Shown: positions 8,207 through 15,595 of the stretch, in pieces
Layout of the letters: each line of letters starts with the position of its first letter
Numbering within the stretch: position 1 is the stretch's first letter
From: Paracoccaceae bacterium
Lineage (GTDB): Bacteria > Pseudomonadota > Alphaproteobacteria > Rhodobacterales > Rhodobacteraceae
Reading direction: 5' to 3'
Assembly (NCBI GenBank): GCA_902525995.1
Contig: CABZJG010000008.1
Location: forward strand, 1-21,783
Length of the DNA stretch: 21,783 nt
Notes under the pieces: model-generated
The model's input: only the letters and a program-made list of their open reading frames with translations
The model's database searches: none
Told to the model about the DNA's origin: nothing
Program-made: the position numbers and the translations under genes

Positions 8207-8961
8207 TTATTGTACCTGTGCAAATCGTTACTACTTGGGTATGAAATGAGGATACCTCGTTGCTTTCCCTTAAATACAAATAACGCACCGCCAGCAACTG
8301 CTTCAACTCCAGCATCAAAAAGTTCTTGGACTTCAGCTATGTCTTTTAATCCACCACATCCAATAATTGGAACACTAAGGGAGTCGTGTAAATCGATTAG
8401 GTGATCCTTGTCTATACCACCCATTTCTCCATCATTAGAAACGCAATTAACAAAAACCTCACCAACATTGAGATTAAGTGCTGCGTCAATTGCTTCCCTC
8501 AAAGATTTGTAACTATGGCGCACTCCGGCATGTGAAAAGACAGTGCGCCTACCAAAAATATCTTTTTTATAATCTATACTAATTGTTATTGCCTGAGATC
8601 CAAATTTATTGGTAATTGTTTTAACGAATTCTGGATTTTGCAAAAAAGAGGTATTCAATACAACTTTTTCATAGCCTATTTTAAAGAGCTTTGACACTTG
8701 GCTTTCTGATGTAATACCGCCACCATAACTCAATGGCATAAAAGCTTCACTAGCGATATCGCTCAAAATTTCAAAATCAACGTAAGATCTATTTTTGCTA
8801 GCCATAAAATCAAGCACAATCAGTTCATCAGCTTCTAATTCATTGAACAGTTTCACCGTGTTAATAGGATCGCCTATATAAATTGGTTTATTAAATTTTC
8901 GTGTTTTATAAATTCCACCTTCAGTCAATAAGATAACAGGAATAAGTCGATTATATGGCAT
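8203..8961 (-). CDS. hisF: HisF-like ammonia-channel subunit for the WbpG amidotransferase (not histidine synthesis)
   Basis: A 252-residue TIM-barrel protein related to the HisF subunit of imidazole glycerol phosphate synthase. It starts at the ATG at 8961 (MPYNRLIPVILL), which overlaps the hisH stop by 11 nt. Longer in-frame readings reaching 9060 run back into hisH and have no HisF similarity. True HisF uses two aspartates, D11 and D130. Here the D130 position is kept (ITISIDYKKD, D130), but the D11 position is Leu (PVILLTEGG). This matches the hisF2-type paralogues found in polysaccharide loci. Its likely job is to dock HisH and channel ammonia to WbpG rather than make imidazole glycerol phosphate. 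Phosphate-binding glycine motifs (YGGGI near 79-83, GCGGLKD and GGALFVF near the C-terminus) remain. Confidence 0.87.
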   Translation of the reverse strand: MPYNRLIPVILLTEGGIYKTRKFNKPIYIGDPINTVKLFNELEADELIVLDFMASKNRSYVDFEILSDIASEAFMPLSYGGGITSESQVSKLFKIGYEKVVLNTSFLQNPEFVKTITNKFGSQAITISIDYKKDIFGRRTVFSHAGVRHSYKSLREAIDAALNLNVGEVFVNCVSNDGEMGGIDKDHLIDLHDSLSVPIIGCGGLKDIAEVQELFDAGVEAVAGGALFVFKGKQRGILISYPSSNDLHRYNK

Positions 8962-9565
8962 TACAATAATCACAAAAATTTTTGATAAGTTCTGCGCCAT
9001 AAGAATGGCTTTTCTCTGGGTGAAATTGAACTCCAAATATGTTATCTCTCTGAATTCCAACGGTTATAGTTGTACCGTGATTAGTTGAAAGTGTAACATC
9101 ATTAGGATCATTGCAGACCATGTGGTACGAGTGTACGAAATAAAACTTTTGATAAGAGTCAGCAGCTAACAGCTCGTTTGGCCTTTGAGTTTTCACTTCA
9201 TTCCACCCCATATGTGGAACTTTGCTTTTCCCGTTCGAATTTAACTTGACTACATTTGCGTCAAGCCAACCAAGTCCTGAAGAAACCCCTTCTTCACTTT
9301 GCTTTGCCAACAATTGCATTCCCAGACATATTCCTAATATAGGGATTTTTCTCGTAAACACACATTCTTCGATGTTTTGCAGCAACCCATTCTGCTTAAT
9401 TGCATGCATTCCAACATCAAATGTTCCATTGCCAGGCAGAAATATGCCCTTTGCTTGTCGCAAATCTGATGGTTCAGAAGAAATATATGCATGATAGCCG
9501 ACTCTATTCACCATATTACTTAAAGAACCAGAGTTGTTGATATCGAAGTCTACGATAACAAACAT
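8951..9565 (-). CDS. hisH: HisH-like class I glutamine amidotransferase (ammonia source for WbpG)
   Basis: A 204-residue class I glutamine amidotransferase. The full triad is visible: nucleophile Cys80 in LGICLGMQLL, and His182 and Glu184 in FGVQFHPEKS. The HisH-specific KVPHMGWNEV is also present, as is PGNGTFD (44-50), the oxyanion-strand region. It hydrolyses glutamine and passes ammonia through the HisF-like barrel encoded by the next gene. In this setting the ammonia should go to the WbpG-like enzyme for amidination of a nucleotide-activated sugar. It is therefore a paralogue of the histidine-pathway HisH rather than the housekeeping copy; no other his genes are nearby. The ATG at 9565 overlaps the aminotransferase stop by one base (TAATG). 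Confidence 0.88.
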   Translation of the reverse strand: MFVIVDFDINNSGSLSNMVNRVGYHAYISSEPSDLRQAKGIFLPGNGTFDVGMHAIKQNGLLQNIEECVFTRKIPILGICLGMQLLAKQSEEGVSSGLGWLDANVVKLNSNGKSKVPHMGWNEVKTQRPNELLAADSYQKFYFVHSYHMVCNDPNDVTLSTNHGTTITVGIQRDNIFGVQFHPEKSHSYGAELIKNFCDYCNAI

Positions 9566-10662
9566 TATTTTTTTGACCTTTTGAAACGGTTTAATTTATC
9601 TATGACATACTCCTGCTCAAGCTCCGTCATTCCAGGAAATATTGGAAGAGATACTTGTTGTTCTGCAACTTGCTCTGCGATTGGCAATGTGAGATTATTG
9701 TGAGGTTTATAACAAGGTTGCTGATGAACTGGCACAGGGTAGTTTATGTTGTACCCTATATTCAATTCATTTAAATATTGCGAAAATTCAGCTCGTCCAT
9801 CTATTAATATTGGAAAAATGTGAAATGAATTCATAACATCTTCATGAACTTTAATTGTGCGAAACCCGCGAAGTTCTTTTTGATACACTTTGGCTAACTT
9901 AAGCCTCTCAGAAGTCCATGCTCGTATATGTGACAGTTTTTCGAGTAAAATGGACGCTTGTAGAGTATCCATCCTGCTGTTCGTGCCTATTACTTCGTGT
10001 TCATGCTTTTTCAATGCACCATGATTAAAAAATTTTCGTATATATTCGGCTTCAAATTTATCTCTTGCACATATCGCACCAGCATCGCCCATCGCGCCTA
10101 AGTTTTTCCCGGGATAGAAAGAAAATGTTCCGAACCTTCCAAAGTTTCCTGCTGTGATACCGTTAAATGAGGATAAATGCGCCTGCGCGCAATCTTCGAT
10201 CAAAGTAATTCCACGCTCGCTTAGATACTCAACAATCGGTGTCATAAAAGGCATGTTACCATATAAATGAACTAAAATTACTGCTTTAGTCTTGTCGGTG
10301 ATTTTAGCTTGGATGTCTTTCAACTCAGCCACCATTGTGTCTTCATCGACATCACAAAATACAGGCTTCGCACCGACTAAATTGACAACTTCAGCGCTGC
10401 TGATCCAGGTCATTGACGGGACCACTACTTCATCATCGGGCTTTAAGTTAATCGCACGTAGTGCTCCTAAAATTGCGTCAGTCCCGTTTCCACAAGAAAC
10501 AACATTTTTCACATCAAACGTTTTGGAGAAATTATCTTCAAACTCCAATATTTCGTTGCCACCGATAAACTTATTATTATGTAAACAATCGAAAAACCTT
10601 TCGCCAAATTTTGGGAACAGTGTTTGATTAGCTCTTTTCAAGTCATTGTATGGAACTTTCAC
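9565..10662 (-). CDS. wbpE: UDP-3-keto-sugar aminotransferase, DegT/DnrJ/EryC1 family (WbpE-like)
   Basis: A 365-residue PLP-dependent sugar aminotransferase. Motifs: SCGNGTDAI (56-64, PLP phosphate loop), EDCAQAH (156-162, Asp contacting the PLP ring nitrogen), and FYPGKNLGAMGDAG with the Schiff-base Lys186. The family installs the 3-amino group on UDP-2-acetamido-2-deoxy-3-keto-glucuronate (WbpE/WlbC) using glutamate. The neighbouring acetyltransferase, amidotransferase set and Gfo/Idh oxidoreductase fit this role. The start is a GTG at 10662 with a good AGGAG site (10669-10673, 6 nt spacing); it overlaps the acetyltransferase stop by 4 nt (GTGA). The family also includes 4-amino and other 3-amino sugar enzymes, so regiochemistry rests on context. 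Confidence 0.87.
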   Translation of the reverse strand: MKVPYNDLKRANQTLFPKFGERFFDCLHNNKFIGGNEILEFEDNFSKTFDVKNVVSCGNGTDAILGALRAINLKPDDEVVVPSMTWISSAEVVNLVGAKPVFCDVDEDTMVAELKDIQAKITDKTKAVILVHLYGNMPFMTPIVEYLSERGITLIEDCAQAHLSSFNGITAGNFGRFGTFSFYPGKNLGAMGDAGAICARDKFEAEYIRKFFNHGALKKHEHEVIGTNSRMDTLQASILLEKLSHIRAWTSERLKLAKVYQKELRGFRTIKVHEDVMNSFHIFPILIDGRAEFSQYLNELNIGYNINYPVPVHQQPCYKPHNNLTLPIAEQVAEQQVSLPIFPGMTELEQEYVIDKLNRFKRSKK

Positions 10663-11111
10663 TTCAGTCTCCTAGCAGGATTACCAACATAAGTCCCCGG
10701 TTCGGTTATATCTTTTGTAACTACAGCCCCAGCACCAATCACCGTATCCGAGCAAATTTTTACTGGCAGTATAGTTGCATTCGTTCCTATTGATACTCTA
10801 TCGCCAACTTGAGTGTTCAACCACAGTTCTTTATTACCTTTTGCAGGTCCACCGCGCGCAAATTTATCATTAATAAACATCACACCATGACTTACAAAAC
10901 ACTCTTCTCCAATCTCAACCATGGAGCAAATAAATGCATGCGATTGTACCCTTGTTCTAGCGCCTATTTTTGCGCCAGACTGAATTTCGCAAAAGGGACC
11001 GATAAATACTTCATCTCCCAAGGTGCAACCGTAAAGATTACATGGCATAATAATTTCAACATTGATACCACATGTTATGTCTTTCACTTCAATATTTTTT
11101 CTCACAAACAT
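10659..11111 (-). CDS. wbpD: Left-handed beta-helix N-acetyltransferase, WbpD/WlbB-like
   Basis: A 150-residue hexapeptide-repeat acyltransferase. Repeats of the isoleucine/valine-rich LbH type run through most of the protein (IGPFCEIQSGAKIG, VGDRVSIGTNATIL, DTVIGAGAVVTKDI). A central loop FINDKFAR (79-86) is the family's substrate-binding NDK motif, and the protein ends in the typical GNPARRLK. WbpD/WlbB enzymes acetylate the 3-amino group of UDP-2-acetamido-3-amino-glucuronate from acetyl-CoA; active trimers are cytoplasmic. The adjacent WbpE-like gene makes just such an amine. Related trimeric acetyltransferases act on 4-amino sugars (FdtC- or PglD-like), which is the alternative. A 65-nt untranslated gap separates it from the racemase gene upstream, one of the few gaps in the operon. 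Confidence 0.86.
   Translation of the reverse strand: MFVRKNIEVKDITCGINVEIIMPCNLYGCTLGDEVFIGPFCEIQSGAKIGARTRVQSHAFICSMVEIGEECFVSHGVMFINDKFARGGPAKGNKELWLNTQVGDRVSIGTNATILPVKICSDTVIGAGAVVTKDITEPGTYVGNPARRLK
10669..10673 (-). promoter_or_regulatory. Ribosome-binding site that decides the GTG start of the WbpE-like gene
   Basis: AGGAG on the minus strand, 6 nt before the GTG at 10662, within the end of the acetyltransferase gene. The stop and start overlap as GTGA. Confidence 0.7.
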
Positions 11112-11176
11112 GTAAGTCTTTCTATTTTAAACCATAATTCTTAATATGATGCTATCTTCACCAATCATGAATGAAA

Positions 11177-11857
11177 TTATCCTTGCTCTAGAGTCGCGTA
11201 CAAAGACTGTGCTAAAACCATATTTGAATCCAAGTATCGAATTCCTGCGTCATCAAATATTTGGGAAAGAAAAGATAACTCAGTACATCCAATTATAAAT
11301 AAATCAACATTTTCATTTCTCAGTCTCTGTATAATTTTTTTGGTTTTGCTTATACTAACGTTATCAACTGACTTCCCAGTCTTCACCGCATTGATCATTT
11401 CACTTGCAACATTCTGCTCAACTTGTGTGAGAGGAACATATATCGAGCTCGTATATTTCTGATAAGTTTGAAATGTATTTAGATAGCTCGATCCAATTAC
11501 ACTAAATCTTCTCGAGTTAATCTTATCAATCTGCTTTCCAACCTCGTGAAGAAAATTGATAACCTGGTCATCTAATTCCGCCCCCCATTGATCGAATAGA
11601 ATGTGGGCAGTGTTACAAATAACAGCGCAACAATGAACGTTTTGATTGAGTAAATCGTCAAGTGCATTTCTAATGTATAAAGAAGGATTATCTTCTCCTA
11701 AATCAAAATACCGCCCCCTACTAGGTATTTCAGTGTTAACATCAACCAAAACCCTTGGGTACTCCCAATCTTTTTTCGCGTTAAACTGCTTGTAAAAAAT
11801 TTCTAAAAATTCAAAAGTTGCCCAAGGGGCAACACCTAGAATACCAAGTGTTTTCAA
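11177..11857 (-). CDS. Aspartate/glutamate racemase family protein
   Basis: A 226-residue member of the cofactor-independent Asp/Glu racemase superfamily. Both catalytic cysteines are present: Cys81 in VICNTAH and Cys191 in IIGCTELSFL. The N-terminal TLGILGVAPWAT (3-14) replaces the commoner GILGGMGP-AT of aspartate racemase, a small departure in the substrate-side loop. Members interconvert L- and D-amino acids or isomerise related acids; the substrate here is unknown. It is the last gene of a six-gene cassette containing a predicted free-amino-acid-type kinase and two nucleotidyltransferases. A role in making a D-amino acid or hydroxy-acid head group for the glycan is therefore plausible but inferred. 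The start is TTG at 11857, overlapping the methyltransferase stop (TTGA), with GGGAG at 11867-11871. Confidence 0.8.
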   Translation of the reverse strand: MKTLGILGVAPWATFEFLEIFYKQFNAKKDWEYPRVLVDVNTEIPSRGRYFDLGEDNPSLYIRNALDDLLNQNVHCCAVICNTAHILFDQWGAELDDQVINFLHEVGKQIDKINSRRFSVIGSSYLNTFQTYQKYTSSIYVPLTQVEQNVASEMINAVKTGKSVDNVSISKTKKIIQRLRNENVDLFIIGCTELSFLSQIFDDAGIRYLDSNMVLAQSLYATLEQG

Positions 11858-12561
11858 TTTCCCACGCTCCCAGTTTCAACAAATTCAAATAAATGGAGTC
11901 TCGTTTCTGGGTATTTATTCAATGGGTGGCCTTCCGCGAACATATTTTCATTTCGTAAACACTGAAACCCAAAATTTGAAAACAATTCTTTATAACGTTC
12001 GGGAGTTCGATACGTCGCTGAGTAATGCGCATCCAAATGTTCTGAGTAAACATTGTTGAGTTCGTATGCATTAACAACTGCAGTTCCGTCTCTAACCACA
12101 ACTTTACCTGTAGACGTCAAAGAGTTGCTTAAATTTCGCAAAAGTTGCTTCGCATTATCATCTGTTAGATAAACAAAAAGACCAGATACAAAAATAATAT
12201 CATATTTTTCATTAATATTATAACTTTGGGCGTCAGAGTGAAAAAACTCAATTGAAGATGCATTTCGTGATACTGCCCCAGCCCTTCCAATGTCTACAAA
12301 ACTTTTTGAACACTCAACTGCATCAACCTTTTTTGCGCCTCGGTCATGAAATCGAAACGCCCATTGGCCAATCCCGGCACCTAAATCTAAGATGCTTTTG
12401 TCATAGGGATCAAGCCAGCTAAAAACTTTCGATTGTTCATCCTTAATTTTTAATTCAAGATTATTAGGGTCCTCTTCCAAATTTGCGAGACTTTCAAACG
12501 GCAGATCCTGGATCTTTTGTCCTCGCGCTTCCCAAAATTTCTTGATTTTAGATTCGTCCAT
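11854..12561 (-). CDS. Class I SAM-dependent methyltransferase
   Basis: A 235-residue methyltransferase of the Rossmann-fold class. Motif I is ILDLGAGIGQW (57-67), followed by VDAVECSKSFVDIG (the acidic residue that binds SAM ribose) and YDIIFVSGLFVYL (motif IV region). The N-terminus (KIKKFWEARG) and the conserved C-terminal EGHPLNKYPETRLHLFEF are unlike the common ubiquinone or rRNA methyltransferases. I cannot name the substrate. It sits between the DUF711 and racemase genes, overlapping them by 14 and 4 nt. It probably methylates the small molecule or substituent handled by this cassette, or a sugar hydroxyl of the repeat unit. A good GGGGG-rich ribosome-binding site precedes the ATG at 12561. 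Confidence 0.82.
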   Translation of the reverse strand: MDESKIKKFWEARGQKIQDLPFESLANLEEDPNNLELKIKDEQSKVFSWLDPYDKSILDLGAGIGQWAFRFHDRGAKKVDAVECSKSFVDIGRAGAVSRNASSIEFFHSDAQSYNINEKYDIIFVSGLFVYLTDDNAKQLLRNLSNSLTSTGKVVVRDGTAVVNAYELNNVYSEHLDAHYSATYRTPERYKELFSNFGFQCLRNENMFAEGHPLNKYPETRLHLFEFVETGSVGN

Positions 12562-13789
12562 GAAATCCCCCTATGATTGTTAATTCATTGATCACATCTA
12601 CAGGTGCCGCCGTAGCTTTTTGACACGTGTTCAGGATGCGTGTATTACAAATAAAATCACCATTAATATCAGTAATTTCACCTGCAAGTTTGCCTGGTAT
12701 TGGTAAAAATCGTGTTCCTAATGGTTTTTGTAGTCGTAACGCCATGGCACTCATATCAAAGAGGTAAGACGATATAGTATCTGCCGTAGTAATCCCAGAA
12801 ATGGGAACCATATCAATGCCACATCCACAAACTGAAGAAAGTAACATCAATTTTTCGAGAGTTAACGTTCCAGCAATACTTTGTTTTGCCAGCCAATCGT
12901 CCTCCATCAAGGAATACATAACACCATTAAAACCTATACGCTTCATACCAAAGTCATCTACGGTCTTTTGAATCAAATTTGTCAGATATGCAGTTAATCC
13001 AATCGATCCAGGCCCTCCAACGCTAGTGCCGCCTAATAATTCGATTAATCTTGCAACCGAATTCTGACCATCTGGGAAAGGAGCTAAGGAAACATCTACG
13101 CCACCAAATCTAAGCGAAGATGTTTTTGAAATGTGCTCCGCAAACCGACGGACTCTGTGCAAAGCGGCAGTGAAAGCGGTAACAAAACTACTCTCAAATT
13201 CTTCCAGACAAATTTCCTTATTAGTGTCGAGCAATGCTATTGCGATTTCGTTTGTCTCTAGAGCGATAGTAAAACATGCTTCGCCTTCGTGATACGAGAA
13301 GGGAAAAAATGGAGTATTTGGGCCAGCGTTTGCACTTGCTCCAAGCCGAAAACAATTACTACCTTTCCCATCACTTCGGGCGACACAGTTTATTATTTCT
13401 GCTGTTTGTTTCAGCGCGTTAATATCAATTTTGTTATTTTTAGTGGGGATGATATTTACAAAAATATTGTGGTGTCGACTCAGCACGTGTGCAACGATAT
13501 TCTTATCCATTTCTGAGAAATTTGCGCCATATACATCAATCGGCAAACAAAACCAACGGATCCCTGCGCGCGTCGTTATATCGCTAATAGTTTCAACGTA
13601 ATTGTTTAAACTACTCAAGCCATCACCTTTCACTTTAAGTGGTGGAACAGTCATTCGAACAGTGCGAACTGGACATCCTATAATTTTACCTGCAATGTGC
13701 ACTTGCTCAGCAAAATTATTAATGATTGTTTTAGCAGAGTGATTAATTAAATGAGTGACGCATACACCTAAGCAAACAGACCTAATCAA
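12548..13789 (-). CDS. DUF711 (UPF0210/PFL-like) family protein, function unknown
   Basis: A 413-residue protein that I assign to DUF711 from its conserved C-terminal half. It shows VDVSLAPFPDGQNSVA (231-246), GGPGS (258-262), GTLTLEKL (307-314), SVCGCGIDMVPISG (319-332) and RFLPIPGK (360-367). These resemble archaeal and bacterial UPF0210 proteins, which are often annotated as pyruvate-formate-lyase-like but have no established reaction. The Cys-Gly-Cys at 321-323 and several histidines could serve catalysis or metal binding. It is somewhat shorter than the ~450-residue bacterial form, mainly in the N-terminal half. The start is TTG at 13789 with an excellent AAGGAG (13798-13803), overlapping the preceding stop (TTGA). 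Its presence inside a polysaccharide operon, between a nucleotidyltransferase and a methyltransferase, is unusual and suggests enzymatic work on the cassette's small molecule. Confidence 0.8.
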   Translation of the reverse strand: MIRSVCLGVCVTHLINHSAKTIINNFAEQVHIAGKIIGCPVRTVRMTVPPLKVKGDGLSSLNNYVETISDITTRAGIRWFCLPIDVYGANFSEMDKNIVAHVLSRHHNIFVNIIPTKNNKIDINALKQTAEIINCVARSDGKGSNCFRLGASANAGPNTPFFPFSYHEGEACFTIALETNEIAIALLDTNKEICLEEFESSFVTAFTAALHRVRRFAEHISKTSSLRFGGVDVSLAPFPDGQNSVARLIELLGGTSVGGPGSIGLTAYLTNLIQKTVDDFGMKRIGFNGVMYSLMEDDWLAKQSIAGTLTLEKLMLLSSVCGCGIDMVPISGITTADTISSYLFDMSAMALRLQKPLGTRFLPIPGKLAGEITDINGDFICNTRILNTCQKATAAPVDVINELTIIGGFHGRI

Positions 13790-14457
13790 AACAAGTTCTC
13801 CTTAAAACTAAGAAAACTAGTCGCATCAGTGATTTCTTGCAATGTTTCGCGATCAAGTTCTAGGCTATAAAGATTATTGCCTGACAGCGGCAAACACTCA
13901 CCAGCAAACTTTTGGGGAAATGTGGCACAACGCTCTGCCCAAGCCTCTATTAATTGTTGATTAGTAATCCAAAAAGCACCCAAGCTTTCAGGGTCGCTAA
14001 TACTATCCATTTTTCCAGTATAGATTGAATTAATTTTTCCGTCATCGCTTACCTTCAAGTTAATGGCGTTAGGACGCCTGCTTTCAGTTTTTTTTGTAAA
14101 TACAAACGATTTTTCAAAGTTATCAATTATTATTTGTCTGGTATCTTCATTTACAAAAAGATCCCCTGACAGTACCAGTGTTTTTCTATTGCGAATAGCT
14201 AACGATAAACTATGGGCGTTGCCCGTAAACGACCATTCATTATTAACTACATAGTCAAAGTCTGGATATGCTGAGATTATTTCAAGCGCACGATATCCAA
14301 TAACAACACGAATTGAAAAGTCATGGAATATTTCACGAGCAGTTTCTAATATGTCTTTTCTAGTTTCTGGATGCTTTAATAAACATTTGATGACCCCATC
14401 TGCACCAAGACTATGCCCGGCAGCTAATATTATTAAGTCAGGCTTCTCACAATTCAT
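13786..14457 (-). CDS. Divergent nucleotidyltransferase (LicC/phosphocholine cytidylyltransferase-like), second copy
   Basis: A 223-residue protein with the fold signature of sugar/choline-phosphate nucleotidyltransferases: LIILAAGHSLGADG (8-21), VVIGYRALEI (51-60), VVNNEWSFTGNAHSLSLAI (70-88, like the LicC N-x-x-Y-x-x-T-N-N-x-Y-S-L helix), and VLSGDLFV with the metal-binding Asp99. The usual G-x-G-x-R…PK signature is altered: the Arg is missing and the Pro-Lys is replaced by IKC (Lys24). It may therefore use an unusual substrate or act as a partner of the canonical enzyme encoded at 14851-15594. Predicted role: activation of a phosphorylated or phosphonate small molecule with CTP; specificity is not shown. 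The ATG at 14457 overlaps the kinase-like gene by 4 nt (ATGA), and its own end overlaps the DUF711 start. Confidence 0.7.
   Translation of the reverse strand: MNCEKPDLIILAAGHSLGADGVIKCLLKHPETRKDILETAREIFHDFSIRVVIGYRALEIISAYPDFDYVVNNEWSFTGNAHSLSLAIRNRKTLVLSGDLFVNEDTRQIIIDNFEKSFVFTKKTESRRPNAINLKVSDDGKINSIYTGKMDSISDPESLGAFWITNQQLIEAWAERCATFPQKFAGECLPLSGNNLYSLELDRETLQEITDATSFLSFKENLF
13798..13803 (-). promoter_or_regulatory. Ribosome-binding site that decides the TTG start of the DUF711 gene
   Basis: AAGGAG on the minus strand, 8 nt before the TTG at 13789. It lies in the last codons of the preceding nucleotidyltransferase gene, whose stop overlaps the start as TTGA. Confidence 0.7.
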
Positions 14458-14834
14458 AACAACTCATCCAATCGGTAGGATACGCTAGGTAGTGGGACAG
14501 AAAAATCATGTTTTACGGTTTTGTAGGGATATAGATCACCCTGTAATGCTCGTTGTACCACGTCTTGCCAGTCAAAATTATATTGTGGCCTCAAACTTCG
14601 AAGAGGTACTTCAGCATACTTTAGTTTAACTGCTGGGATCTTTCTCAAGTTGAGTGATAATGCCACCTCCATTCGATGCTGACCGTCAAGTACTAAGCCA
14701 TGTTGGTCATCAATTGCGATTGGAACTTTCCAGGTTTCTTCAGAAATGATCTTTTTCTTCAACCAATCAACTCGTTTGGGACTGAACCCCTCGATGTGAC
14801 GTAAAAGTTTCACTTCAAATAGAACTACTTCCAA
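14454..14834 (-). CDS. ParB/sulfiredoxin-fold small-molecule kinase candidate (SerK/SbnI-like)
   Basis: A 126-residue ParB N-terminal-fold protein without any DNA-binding domain. It carries the nucleotide-binding LVLDGQHRMEVA (47-58), equivalent to VDGHHR of the family, and a conserved Glu15 before the first helix. Near the C-terminus it has GDLYPYKTVKH (99-109), which recalls the PKTTRH motif of the free-serine kinase SerK from Thermococcus (from memory). The tail YRLDELL resembles SerK's end. SerK and SbnI phosphorylate free L-serine; ParB itself is a CTPase that binds DNA, and there is no parA or parS context here. I infer that it phosphorylates a small hydroxyl compound, perhaps serine, that the flanking nucleotidyltransferases then activate. 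At 126 aa it is much shorter than SerK. The start is TTG at 14834, supported by CGGAG at 14843-14847. Confidence 0.65.
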   Translation of the reverse strand: MEVVLFEVKLLRHIEGFSPKRVDWLKKKIISEETWKVPIAIDDQHGLVLDGQHRMEVALSLNLRKIPAVKLKYAEVPLRSLRPQYNFDWQDVVQRALQGDLYPYKTVKHDFSVPLPSVSYRLDELL

Positions 14835-14842
14835 TTTTCAAA

Positions 14843-14847
14843 CTCCG
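14843..14847 (-). promoter_or_regulatory. Ribosome-binding site that decides the TTG start of the SerK-like gene
   Basis: CGGAG on the minus strand, 8 nt before the TTG at 14834, in the 16-nt gap after the nucleotidyltransferase stop. Starting here keeps Glu15, the candidate catalytic residue. Confidence 0.6.
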
Positions 14848-14850
14848 AGC

Positions 14851-15594
14851 CTAAGTTTTCGATAAAGCAACATCAGTATATTCAGTTACTGTATTGAATG
14901 ATTTTATCATATGTTCTTCAACTTGTAGTACGCATATATCGTATAGATGCTCGCTTCCATACATTGAAGCGAAATAATAATTATCGATATTGCTTTTGCA
15001 CAGACTCTTTCTCAATTTCAAATCTATATCAAAATCTTTTTGGCACACATATAAAAAACCCGCCATGCGATGACTGCCTCTCAGTTTCCAATCAAATTTT
15101 GGTTTATATCCTATTTCAACAACTGATCCACTTTCATCCTCAATAACGAAACCTCCCGTATTCTTTGAATGATAGCGGTCTGAAACTCCAATAAAACTTT
15201 TTCCTTTCGCAAGATAATTTTTTAGTTTAAATACTACAGATGGTGTAATAATCGTATCCGTTTCGAAGAATAGAACGCCTCCATGGATACCAATTGCCTC
15301 TTGTCCAATTAACGCTGAATATATATTACGATCTTTCTCAAAATAATCATTGCGTATTAATTCGATTTCAGTACTTGTATTTTTAAAATGCTCCTCAATA
15401 TAACGCTTAAGATTCTCATATCCGAAACCACCTATGATTTTTATCGTACGTGGCGACAGGTGCAGTAAATTACTGATTAAATCAGAGAGTACGGTACCTG
15501 ACTTAAACGGCATTAAGCACTTTGGCTGATTACCATTAGCCCCACCCATCCGACTACCTCGCCCTGCTGCAAGTAAAACAATATCAAACATCAC
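14851..15594 (-). CDS. LicC-like nucleotidyltransferase (CTP:phospho-small-molecule cytidylyltransferase candidate)
   Basis: A 247-residue nucleotidyltransferase with a canonical signature: LLAAGRGSRMGG (7-18) and PKCLMPF (24-30) bind the nucleotide triphosphate, and FETDTII (110-116) holds the metal-binding Asp. RNDYFEKDRNIYSAL (81-95) resembles the N-D-x-Y-x-x-x-N-N-x-Y-S segment of LicC and PntC, which make CDP-choline and CDP-aminoethylphosphonate. The C-terminal part (SNIDNYYFASMYG, then a VEEH segment) fits the same family, where this region closes over the phosphorylated amine or alcohol. It should therefore activate a phosphorylated small molecule rather than a hexose, though hexose-1-phosphate cannot be excluded. 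The start is a GTG at 15594 followed by ATG at 15591, one base after the TagF-like gene's stop, with GGGAG a few bases upstream. Confidence 0.78.
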   Translation of the reverse strand: MMFDIVLLAAGRGSRMGGANGNQPKCLMPFKSGTVLSDLISNLLHLSPRTIKIIGGFGYENLKRYIEEHFKNTSTEIELIRNDYFEKDRNIYSALIGQEAIGIHGGVLFFETDTIITPSVVFKLKNYLAKGKSFIGVSDRYHSKNTGGFVIEDESGSVVEIGYKPKFDWKLRGSHRMAGFLYVCQKDFDIDLKLRKSLCKSNIDNYYFASMYGSEHLYDICVLQVEEHMIKSFNTVTEYTDVALSKT

Positions 15595-15595
15595 G

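Noticed and set aside
8962..9060. A 33-residue N-terminal extension of the HisF-like gene
   Set aside because: It lies entirely within the conserved end of hisH; the ATG at 8961 gives the standard HisF length and register.
14454..14834. Chromosome or plasmid partitioning ParB
   Set aside because: There is no helix-turn-helix or dimerisation domain, no parA neighbour and no parS-like site; the context is small-molecule activation.
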